Positions 52,258-61,266 of a DNA stretch of 64,000 nt are shown piece after piece. Source of the DNA: Carpediemonas membranifera (Eukaryota > Fornicata); assembly GCA_019828565.1 (NCBI GenBank), contig JAHDYR010000022.1:1-64000 (forward strand), written 5' to 3'. A program made the position numbers and the translations under genes. The notes under the pieces are model-generated. The model was not told the DNA's origin, made no database searches, and was given only the letters and a program-made list of their open reading frames with translations. Position 1 is the stretch's first letter. Each line of letters opens with the position of its first letter.

Positions 52258-53346
52258 AGAACGCAAAAACTTTCATTTCTGTTACGATACCGATGGGGAA
52301 AAGACTCGCTCACCGATCCCGAGTCCGAATCGTTTACGGCTGGAAGTACAGAGGTGTCTAATCTCCTTCCATCCTCCAGCTTTCGTTCTTGACCAATGGA
52401 AATGAACTTGCGAAACGCTTTCGCTTCCGGATGTCCTCCTTGGATCTGCGCATTTCACCGCTCCCCAAGGAATACAAATCGCCCCATTCACTCCTATTAA
52501 TCATTACTGCTGTCCTGCAAACCAACGAAATAAGACGCAGTCTTATTCTATTATCCCATGCTGAAAAGTTCAGGCTTACGCCTGCTTTGAACACTCCCAT
52601 TTACTCATGGTAAACGGCACGTTTTCCTGCGAACCCAAATGAATGGGCCCGTAGTTCCGCGTGCATAAGCGCAGCCCTAAGGGTCACCCCAACAATGTTG
52701 GGGAACCCTGAAGCTACGCCGAGTTCCGGCTACGAGCTTTTTAACTGCAGCAGCATTTGCATACGCTTCAGGAGCTGGAATTACCGCGGCTGCTGGCACC
52801 AGACTTTCCCTCCTGTAGCTCCTCGTTAAGGTTTTTAGATTGTACTCATTTCGATTGCATGACTGAAAAGCCACGCATCGATATTTCTTGTCACTACCTC
52901 GCCCTGTGGGCATTGGGTAATTTGCGCGCCTGCTGCTTTCCTTGGAAATGAAAGCTGAATCCCATGCTTTCTCTTCGGAGTCGTTCCCTAAAACCCCGTA
53001 TCCGTCACAAGCTTGGTAGGCCCCGATCCTACCAACGGTACTTGATAGAGCAGAAGGTCGAGTGGCCCGTCGCCGCTCAAGGCGTGCGATCCGCTGAATT
53101 ATTATGATTCACCAAACGCCCGAAGGCGGGAGGCTTAATCTAATAAGTGCCGAGGTTGCCCTCGTTTACAGCACGTATTAGCATCAGCTTTTCCGATGTT
53201 ATCCACTTCGGAGTAGGGATGGCCACGGAGATTCCAACTGATTGCCCAGCTGTCCGCAGTTTCGACGTATAGAGTCTCATACTTAGTTCACTTGCATGGC
53301 TTAATCTTTGAGACAAGCATATGACAACTGGCAGGATCAACCAGAT
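51591..53346 (-). rRNA. 18S (SSU) rRNA, unit 6
   Basis: About 1,756 nt with canonical ends and decoding block. It is shorter than the other copies only through compressed homopolymers. Probably the best copy in the window for phylogenetic placement. Confidence 0.97.
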
Positions 53347-56300
53347 GACGATCTGTGCCGACACTGTTTGCGAACAGCGAATTACGACATGCACGCTGCG
53401 AAGGCCTCAAGGCCGTCCATTACGCGTGCTACGAACGTTTTCTAGCGTTTCCATCGCCGGCAAGCCGACCATGTTTCGTGAAGGTACGTTTCTCAACGTG
53501 CTGGAAGCTTCCGACGAACGATGTCCGCCGAAAACCACCCCAAGACGGTTCGCATTGAGCTTTCGCTCGGCGCTTTCCGTCCTGTTTCTTGCTAATAGCA
53601 ACGCTACTAGCTAGCAATGCAACCAACCCGCGTTCAGCGCGCCCGTTTGTCGACGGTCGTCTTACGAACCATTCCTTACAGTCAGTCCGTAACTTTCGCT
53701 ACGAACCTTTCCATTCGGAAAGTGGGTCTCTCAGAATTCCTTTCGGAACCCTAAGCATGAGAGAGCTTTTCGCTGTTTTTCACTTTCGCTACTTCAGTTT
53801 ACTAACTACCTCTCTCATAGGTACCAACGCGGAATTTTTGAAAACTCCAGTTTGATCGAGTACGCATGCTCACGGGGGAGCTGGGAGGTGCCCCATTGCC
53901 GATTCGGGAGCAATGTTGGGGGTGAAAAAGAGGACTGTGATATTGCCGAGGCACAATTTTTAATTTAAGTGCCTTTTCCGGGCATAGTCAACGCTGGTCA
54001 AAAAAGTGACTCGGACCTCCCCCCCGTAGTTTTAGCTAGAAATGATCCTCAGGAACTCTCAGCTACCACCTCCGACTAGAACTAGTCGAGTCGTTGCCCC
54101 CTCGGAGCGACCTAAAACTGCCATCGAGCTCAGCGGCCGGGGAAGTGCAGCCAGTGATTCGGGATTGAAACAAGCCCCGTCTGGTACATAACTACGCTTT
54201 ATAGTAATGGTGGTTGGTGGGCTGAGGTCCTTGTTGACCAAGGAAGACTGAAAAAATGTCTTTTCTTTGAATAACTCAGGCAGACCTGGAGCTGGCAACC
54301 GTTGTCTCACCCATCCTAGAGGGCTTATATAGCTCTAGTAATGGGTGCAGAGACAGCTCTATCGCTTGCTTATTGGGTGAGCTGAGGTCGCTCAAAGTTG
54401 GGATCCGCGAGGTCGACCCCCCAAGGAGGCTTTTTTAGAACCGTGCCAATTGCCGATCACATAACTACTATAGGTATAAGGATGCATGGTAGAGTGGCTA
54501 GCCTCAGGTTTATTCCTGGCGGCCAGACTGGATGGTGCTTGCCTGTCACTTGACGCGATCAAAGATAATTAAAGAAAGCATCTGTATTGGGTAGCGTGTG
54601 TACCATACGTCTTTCTATGTCCTATAGTGTTGTGTTTTGCCATTGGTTTGGCTCCAGCTCGCATCTGCCCGTCGTTGGAGATCGCTCTTGGCGGGACCAA
54701 AATCGACCTTGATCGCGACCGTGTGAACGCTGTAGACATTCTAGATGGCTTAAAGTGCCACCATCGCTCTAACTAAGCTTACTAATTGGGTTGGTGGTAC
54801 TGGTTGTGTCAGCGGACACTTTGATTCAGTCAAACTGAAGTCAGCCTGGCGCTTCCAGAAATCGGTCAGTAGAGATGCCAGACACGAGCAAGTGCACAGA
54901 TAGTCCTAATACTGGCTCTAGAGCATGGATTCACTGCGTGTCCCGCGCTCCCACACCTCAAAGGTCTTGACTGGAACACGGATTTCGACCATCTCAAAAG
55001 TGACCCGCCCAAGTGTCAGTATTCACTCAGTCCACTAACATCCCAGTGTTAGCCCAATCCAAGTCTATTGCCCCACTTTCAGCCCTCTACGACGTCCCAA
55101 CTGAATTCCGAAAGTGGCTGTCCGAAGGCTCCGGGCCGCTGAACCGGGTGAAACTGACCATCGAGTTCAGGCCTGGCTCCTGGGCAAATGCACTCTATAT
55201 GGCCCTAGATGGCGGCGTTATGGTCAGATCCGAGGTCTGAGGTCTGATGGAGTCAAGTCGAGTCGGTCGAAATTCACTTTTCGCCTAGAGCCGCTGGAGT
55301 GTCAGTGTGCACCCAGCCCACGTCCATCCTAGTTTTAGACGTATCTAAGGCTATTGCCCCACTTACAGTCTCTGGCTGGGTGTCATCCGAATTCAGTGGT
55401 GCCGAACTCGGTGCTCAGCGTCGCCACCGCGATCACGGCTGACACTGAGTTCAAAGCTGTTAGTGGGGCAATCGCACTCTATCCAGGCCTAGTAGCTGTA
55501 GTTACGCCAGTGGGTGCAGGCTGAGGGTGTATTGAGTCAAACTGAGTCGTCATTTTCGACGACTCCAGAAATTAAGGTTGGGAGTTTAAAAAATAAATAT
55601 GGGTCAGCCATCCTGTATGAGCTTCTCTTACAGTGCAATGGTGTGAGTTTCAGCCCTCTCCGACCTCTACTCGTCATGTTCGATGTCGGTCGAAATCGAA
55701 GATCGGATTGACTCCAAACGCATACTTCCAGTGTGCGCCCGCTGGTAATGGCCCGGATCCAGATGTTAGAGGGCTATACAAGCATTATGGCAGAGCGACA
55801 GCGATTCGATGGTAGTAGTCGAGGTGACGGCATCGCTCAGCTTCGGACCCGCAGTCTCGGGAGGATTTCGAAAGTCAGGTGAACATGTCGCCAACCAAAT
55901 TGATGGTCGATATAGCTTCGGAATGGGCTCTAAAGCATGCATGCACGCACCATTTTGAGTGATGGAGTCTGGGATGACATGGGGTCTGACCGACCCAGAC
56001 CGATTTTGCTGTGTGCCAAAGGGCCGGCCTCCCGGCCTGCCCTTGCACACGCTTGGTCCTTCCCCTCCCCCGCGTCGACTGCCCCGGGCTCCGCCCTCGC
56101 AGCTGCGCTACTCGGGAATTTGGTCGGCTCAACCTTGGAATCGACGTATCTCACGAAGGAGGGGTATTTGAGCTCCCGCGCTGCGCCAGGGCGTTTTACA
56201 CGGTTAGATAAGCATGCTCCCGCAGTTTTAGGACCCAATTCGGTCTGTAGCCCGAGTTCTGCCCAAATTGGTATTCGATTTACATATTACAGGGGGCGGG

Positions 56301-56539
56301 GCCCGGTATACATGCCGGGATGGTGGGCTAGTCTTTCTTTCTTTCCCCCCTCTCTTCTCCTCTCCTCTCCTTCCTCTCTCTCCCGGCGTTCGGACGGGCT
56401 GGGGGCGGGTTGGGCTGACTGACGGCTGGCTGACTGAACGAATGAAAGAATGGCAGAGAGAACGGCTACAGGTATGCAATGAAGGGCGCTGAACACGATG
56501 GCGCATAGTGTGGGCGATGAACGGGCGCAAAAGGCAAAA
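53347..56539 (-). other. Long intergenic spacer with 5' ETS, unit 6
   Basis: Same layout as the other units. Diagnostic positions are type B up to about 55,640 (GGCTTAAAGTG, CTTCTCTTACAGTGC) and type A from about 55,860 (GGGAGGATTTCG, GGTGAACATG), so this spacer is a mosaic. No protein gene. Confidence 0.85.
54308..54347 (-). promoter_or_regulatory. Nested palindrome with TATATA core, unit 6
   Basis: Identical to the other units. Role inferred from conservation and position only. Confidence 0.35.
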
Positions 56540-56589
56540 GTCTACGACATCCCGTATTCCCGAGTGGTCTCCCACCTCAGTACTGACGA
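56540..56589 (-). pseudogene. Truncated 5S rRNA at the array boundary
   Basis: Only the 3'-terminal 50 nt of the 119-nt 5S gene remain. This part keeps the box C region and the downstream TTTT run but lacks box A and the 5' half. At 56,589/56,590 the sequence changes abruptly to unrelated DNA. It should not be transcribed as 5S from its internal promoter. Confidence 0.93.
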
Positions 56590-57751
56590 TTGGGACTGAG
56601 ACAAGCCCGTAGACGGCGTAAAAGGACCCAGCGCCGTTCCTGTCACAGGACCATCACTGGCACCTGCGCGCGCCGATCAATGTGCACTTTAGGTCACACT
56701 TCGAAACGCATCGGCAGGTGTCGGAGCCGTTTCGGACCTGACCGGATCGCGAGACGAGGATTTACCCGGGTCTGTCATAAGAGCTCGGGGAAGCCACCCG
56801 AAGTAAATACTCGCCCCCCCCCCATTTTGGTTGGATTTAAGAGGAGGGCTCTCTGTTATAGAGCCACACTTTGTGGACTGCCAAAAAGGTTTGCGCTGGC
56901 AAAAAGATTACAGTTGCTCTCAGCTTTCTGCGACTGGCCAAGACGCCAGACAAGTAGTGATTAAAATCCGCGTCGGGGAGACAGCACGAAAATTGCCCCA
57001 GACCTTGATGTTGCTTAGTACAGCTGGGATCGGCAGTTGGTGCCGGGGCTGGGGCCGTGCATGGGCATGGTGCGGGCCGGCACCGGAGGACGGGGGGTAC
57101 CGCGGGAGGTACAGTACCTATAAAGGTAGCAATGTGTTAGATGATCCTCATACTGTCACATGGCGTGCCGAGAGGTGCTCCAGGGCGGCGTGGCTGGGGT
57201 GTGCTCCGGATGGAACTCCTGGGCCAAATTTCTACCCTTGGGGAGAGCTACATAGATGAACAAGCTACAGAGAGCGTATAGTGATACTAGAAGACATATC
57301 ACGAGGGCTGTGCTTGCAGTACTTCTGAGTATAGCGGGTTCTCGGTGTCATCGCCGAAAGTGGCACAGTGAGATGTCTTCAAGCGCTTGAACCACAAAGC
57401 AGCATTATTAAAGTCATATTAGCCTCATTACTTCGCTTTCACGTGATTCTGATGACCTCACCAACACCTTCAAACCATCGCTCGAGCTCTGCGACCCAAT
57501 TCGCTGAAAATCGAATCGGCCGGCCATGGCCACCAGGGCGCCAACAGCCTGTCCAAACGAGTCTATACGGGCTAGAAGGGGCATAGGAGGTCTCATTAGC
57601 TCGCACCAGCCTAACGCTTCCAGGAGCACGAATGCTCAACGCTAGATGCGAGAGCAGGACGTGCCCTGTAAAACACCAAGTGATTAAATTACATGAACGC
57701 CAGGACTGCATTCATTCATGCTACTTTATGTTCTGCATGTCCGGCGAAAGC
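56590..57751. other. Single-copy sequence without a recognised gene
   Basis: 1.16 kb between the array edge and the stop codon of the CLU gene. It contains a run of about 10 C near 56,814, an AGGTAC/GTACCT inverted repeat at 57,107-57,119 followed by TATAAAGG, and short ORFs that resemble nothing I recognise. No tRNA, telomere repeat or clear mobile element was seen. It includes the 3' UTR of the CLU gene. Confidence 0.6.
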
Positions 57752-60700
57752 TCACCAAGCGAAGCCTGCTCCCAGGTCAGGCATGGTGTCGACGACCTTG
57801 ACGCCCCTGTCGATGAGGATCTCGTTGCATGTGACAAGCTGGTAGATGGTGACTACCTTGTTGTACGCGTCCGGGTCCATCTCCACCGCCCGGTTGAGCA
57901 TGTCCTCGAGATACTGGCCGGGGGGGTTGTCGACCATGGCGCCGATGACCGCGGCCATCTGGGCCTCGTCTGTCACCTGCTTCCGCTGCTCGGCGATGCG
58001 GTTGATGATGCTGGCGTGTCTGGGCGTCAGATGCCGCAGCTTGACCTCCACAGTGCGCTTGATGACCTCCTGCATGCGAGCATCGTCGTCTTCCTCCTTG
58101 AGCATCGAGTGCATCTCCTCGAGGGCCTCCACTGCTAGGTCTGCCTTCCCAGCGTTCTCAGCAACACGCGCGAGTCGCCACAGCACGTCCTCAATGACAT
58201 GGGCGGACGCGCCACTCTCGCGGCTCAGCTGCAGCGCCATGGTCAAGTTATCAACGGCGTCATCGAACTTCCCGACCTCGCTGTTCATATCCGCCAACTG
58301 GGCGAGGCAGCCGGCCGTTCGTCCACTGGCGGGCTCGATGTTGCGGAGGATGTACAGCGCCCTCATCTGCATCGACAGCGCCTCGGATTTGAGGTCGGAC
58401 GTTCCGGCAGACCAGGCGAGGGCAGCACACCGCTGGAGGTAGAGGGCCACGGTGGGGTGGGTGCCGCCCAGCAGCCGGATGGACATGTCCAGCGCCCGGT
58501 TGGCGTGGTCGACGGCGAGTCTCTGGGAGCCGATCGTCGTGTACGCCAATGCCATCATGTCCTGTGCAACGACGAGAGAGAGCGCACTCGTGCCGCCGTG
58601 CCACGCACCAATGCGGACTGCATGCTTGAATGCGAGGCTGCCGAGCTCCGTGTCGCCCTCCGAGAAGGCCGCCGGGATGAGTGCCGAGTACGCGATGACC
58701 GACGTGCCGTGGAACTTCCGTCCGAGCCCAAGGGCGATGCGGGCATAGAGACCGGCAGCGGGGAACTCGTTGTGTCGGGCGTGAAGCACCGCGAGCTCGG
58801 CGAACACTGGGGCGAGGAGGGGCGTGGCGACGCCGTACAGCCGCGAGAGGACGTCGACTCTGAGGTTGAGCCGCTGCTTGGCCTCGTTGGCGGCCATGCG
58901 GTCGATGTTCCCGCTCTGGAGGGCGGTGACGTCGTTGAACACCACGGGGGCGTGTACTCGGGGCTCGAGTCGGAGCAGTCGCCTGGTCGTGAGGGGGGTG
59001 GCCGTGCTGAAGTTGTAGTCGTCTGTGTCGTGGAAGACAGCGCCCGTGTGCTCCTGCAGCGCAGTCAGCACCATGGGGCGGCATACGTTCTTCAGGTCGA
59101 CCGTGAATCCGTAGTCCTCCTCGATGACCGGGACCAGCGTCTCCGTCCAGAACTGGGTGCTCTCCGGCCCGGATCCGAGGACAAGGTTGAATAGGTCGAC
59201 AATGATGGACTTAAACTGGGTCCCCGTGTAGTCGTCGTCGGGCTCCTCCATGATGGGGAAGCCCTCAGCGTCGTACTGAGTCTCGGGCTGGACACCGTGT
59301 CGGGCAAAGAATCGCGTCATGCGTCGCAGAGAGTCGTTCAGGATTGTCTTCGCCGTGCGTGCAATCATCTCAGTAACGGCGTGCTGTCTGACGTGCGGCA
59401 CACGAGACAGCCGGGCGACGAGCCCGAGGTACCTCACGTTGACGCCCGCCCGGTGCAAGTACTGGGTCAGCTCGAAGGACGTGTGGAAAGGGGAGTCGAG
59501 CGAGTCGAGAGCCCGGACGACAGCGGGGATGACCTCCTGGGTGAGGCGCCGGGAGGCGTTGAGGGCGTCGGTGTCGATCTCCTGCTGGTCAGGATCGACC
59601 CCACCGACGTTGCAGTAGGAGTCGGACGACAGGGGTGTCTCCAGCTTGGCCATGTACTCGGGCCTGAGGAACTTGACGAGGTACTCATCCGTACGGGGCC
59701 TGGGGATGTCCGCGGGCAGGATGCGGCTCGTGTTGAGGACCAGGTACGACCGGTCCTTGGCGCGGCCCACCAGGTGAAGCTGGAGCTCGGACGACAGCGG
59801 GATCGTGAACAGCATGCGGTTCGAGAAGACGACGTGCGGCCTAAGGTGCATCTTGGTCGCCACCTCGTGAAGCATCTCGTTGCCGAGGTCGTCGCTGATG
59901 TATCCGCCCTCGTTGAAGCCCTGCACCATCGTAGTGGGGTACGACGCGTCCACGATGGCCATGGCGATGACCCGGAAGCCGCGATAGTCGACGTTCACCA
60001 TGAGCGGCGTGTTGAGGTGCTCCACGTCGGTTGACACGAGCAGCCCCTGCCCCCGCAGCTCCGCCGCCGCGATCTTCATGGCGAGGTGGTCCTCCTCGGC
60101 GACCTCCTCCGTGTCAGCGGCCTCCTGGTCAGACACGTTGGGCGACTGTGCCAGACGGAATATGATGCCGTTCCTCTGCCACACAGTGTCCCGGAAGATG
60201 TGTTTCATGGCGTTGGGGTCGCGGCGCTTCTTAACCTTCTTCTCCCCGACGAGGGGCACGGTCGTCTCGTGCGGCTCGAGGTGCAGCTCCTCGACAATCT
60301 GACGCGCCGTCTCTCGGGCAGTCTCGGCGAACTGGCCCTGGATGTGGTAGATGGCCAGCGTCTTCTCAAGCCTGTCCTCGAACGTCTCCTTCGGCATCTT
60401 CATCACGTCGTTCCATGACTTAGTCCAGTCGGTCACACGGACGCGCCCCAGCTCGGGCTGAAGCGCTATGATGCCGTCGACAATCTTCGCCTCTTGCACT
60501 GCCCTGCTATCTGGCTCAGGCTCCTTCTTACCGCCCTTCTTGCCGTGTTCGGGCTCTGGGTCGGCGAAGTAGTTGAACTCGCTCACAGGAGTCTCAGAGG
60601 GGGCCGGCTGCATGTCGCTGAAGGGGAAGAGGGGTGGCTGCTGGGCCTGAGAGTCTGGGTTGAGGGGGTCTGGTATCAGCGACTGCGTCGGGGCCCTCTC

Positions 60701-61123
60701 TATGAAGGGGATCTCCTCGTCGGCATGGTCAACCGCAAACCGGGACGACGACGGCTCAACGCCCGGCACAAAGTTAGCAAGGGATTCGAGGACCTCTAGG
60801 CGCATTGGGGAGTGCTCTGGCCGGACACAGAGGGTGCTGTCTCGGTGAGTGATCGCTGAATGGAAATCATCCCGGGCCGTCTGAGTGCCAAACCCGATGA
60901 TTACATTATCATGCGATGGCCTAAGCTTGATCTGGACAATATGGTCAAAAGGGACCTTCTTGCTCGTCGTTGTAGTAAAAATTGTCTTGTCTGTAAAGGG
61001 AATCTCGACTTCTAGAGAAGGAACCTGCAAGCTGGTCCGGAAAAGCAGTATTTCCGTGCTCACATACTTCCCCTTTGTCGCTGCACACTTAATGGAGGCA
61101 GTACAGACGAGAACGGGCTGCAT
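57752..61123 (-). CDS. CLU-domain protein (clustered mitochondria / CLUH / Clu1 homologue)
   Basis: Intronless 1,123-aa protein. CLUH/Clu1 proteins are cytosolic, bind mRNAs for mitochondrial proteins and are needed for normal mitochondrial distribution; yeast Clu1 also associates with eIF3. Family signs visible here: a Clu-domain entry segment around residues 226-276 (TDWTKSWNDV onwards), the VDYRGFRVIA motif at 378-387, a segment matching the GTDGR-YVLDL/R-LRPE region of the family at about 450-490 (LRPEY at 486), and HRAGVNVRYLG at 557-567, one of the best conserved strings of the family. A helical TPR-like region follows at about 760-1010. The first 100 residues are unusual, with a beta-rich then helical pattern (NVIIGFGTQTARDDF) that could be a PH-like fold. 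Residues 120-205 are low-complexity and acidic/proline-rich. The protein is slightly short for the family (about 1,250-1,350). The start was chosen as the first Met of the open frame. Family is secure; function in this organism is inferred. Confidence 0.85.
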   Translation of the reverse strand: MQPVLVCTASIKCAATKGKYVSTEILLFRTSLQVPSLEVEIPFTDKTIFTTTTSKKVPFDHIVQIKLRPSHDNVIIGFGTQTARDDFHSAITHRDSTLCVRPEHSPMRLEVLESLANFVPGVEPSSSRFAVDHADEEIPFIERAPTQSLIPDPLNPDSQAQQPPLFPFSDMQPAPSETPVSEFNYFADPEPEHGKKGGKKEPEPDSRAVQEAKIVDGIIALQPELGRVRVTDWTKSWNDVMKMPKETFEDRLEKTLAIYHIQGQFAETARETARQIVEELHLEPHETTVPLVGEKKVKKRRDPNAMKHIFRDTVWQRNGIIFRLAQSPNVSDQEAADTEEVAEEDHLAMKIAAAELRGQGLLVSTDVEHLNTPLMVNVDYRGFRVIAMAIVDASYPTTMVQGFNEGGYISDDLGNEMLHEVATKMHLRPHVVFSNRMLFTIPLSSELQLHLVGRAKDRSYLVLNTSRILPADIPRPRTDEYLVKFLRPEYMAKLETPLSSDSYCNVGGVDPDQQEIDTDALNASRRLTQEVIPAVVRALDSLDSPFHTSFELTQYLHRAGVNVRYLGLVARLSRVPHVRQHAVTEMIARTAKTILNDSLRRMTRFFARHGVQPETQYDAEGFPIMEEPDDDYTGTQFKSIIVDLFNLVLGSGPESTQFWTETLVPVIEEDYGFTVDLKNVCRPMVLTALQEHTGAVFHDTDDYNFSTATPLTTRRLLRLEPRVHAPVVFNDVTALQSGNIDRMAANEAKQRLNLRVDVLSRLYGVATPLLAPVFAELAVLHARHNEFPAAGLYARIALGLGRKFHGTSVIAYSALIPAAFSEGDTELGSLAFKHAVRIGAWHGGTSALSLVVAQDMMALAYTTIGSQRLAVDHANRALDMSIRLLGGTHPTVALYLQRCAALAWSAGTSDLKSEALSMQMRALYILRNIEPASGRTAGCLAQLADMNSEVGKFDDAVDNLTMALQLSRESGASAHVIEDVLWRLARVAENAGKADLAVEALEEMHSMLKEEDDDARMQEVIKRTVEVKLRHLTPRHASIINRIAEQRKQVTDEAQMAAVIGAMVDNPPGQYLEDMLNRAVEMDPDAYNKVVTIYQLVTCNEILIDRGVKVVDTMPDLGAGFAW

Positions 61124-61266
61124 AGGATTTCTTGCAGGTGCAGATTATGCCAAAATTTCTCAGTGGAAGAACGGGGCAAGGCAGGGCCGCCTCAGCCTAG
61201 ACCGTGCACCGACAGCGCCAGGGCGCGTCAGGTCGGCATCTTTGCGCACCAGGGGCATTTCCCCAG
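61124..61266. promoter_or_regulatory. Divergent intergenic promoter region
   Basis: Only about 143 bp separate the start of the CLU gene (minus) from the inferred start of the membrane protein gene (plus), so both promoters must lie here or overlap the genes. No TATA box or other known motif stands out. If the plus-strand gene starts at the earlier in-frame Met (61,204), the gap is 80 bp. Confidence 0.4.

Larger units (their letters stand above)
1..56589 (-). repeat. Tandem rDNA array, six units with linked 5S
   Basis: Head-to-tail array with a period of about 9.5 kb. The distances between successive 18S 5' ends are 9,556, 9,562, 9,547, 9,564 and 9,489 bp. Each unit carries 18S, 5.8S, 28S and 5S, all on the minus strand. 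Units were recognised from universally conserved rRNA signatures and from near-identity between copies. The left edge lies at the 28S 3' end of unit 1, so the array probably continues to the left. The right edge is a sharp loss of homology inside the 5S gene of unit 6. The copies differ mostly by homopolymer length and 1-3 nt indels, which points to long-read consensus errors as well as real variation. Confidence 0.97.

Noticed and set aside
57003-57055. 5S-like string (TGCTTAGTACAGCTGGGATC) in the single-copy region
   Set aside because: It resembles the 3' half of some 5S rRNAs over a short stretch, but box A and the paired ends are missing and it does not match the 5S of this array.
57107-57126. 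Inverted repeat followed by TATAAAGG
   Set aside because: It looks like a promoter, but no gene follows it on that strand.
56590-57259. ORFs of 124 and 142 codons just past the array edge
   Set aside because: Trp/Arg/Gly-rich translations without any motif, codon use unlike the neighbouring genes, and mutually overlapping.
58199-59194. 331-codon plus-strand ORF, with other long ORFs opposite the CLU gene
   Set aside because: These are shadow frames of a GC-rich coding sequence. The minus-strand frame has recognisable CLU motifs and is three times longer.
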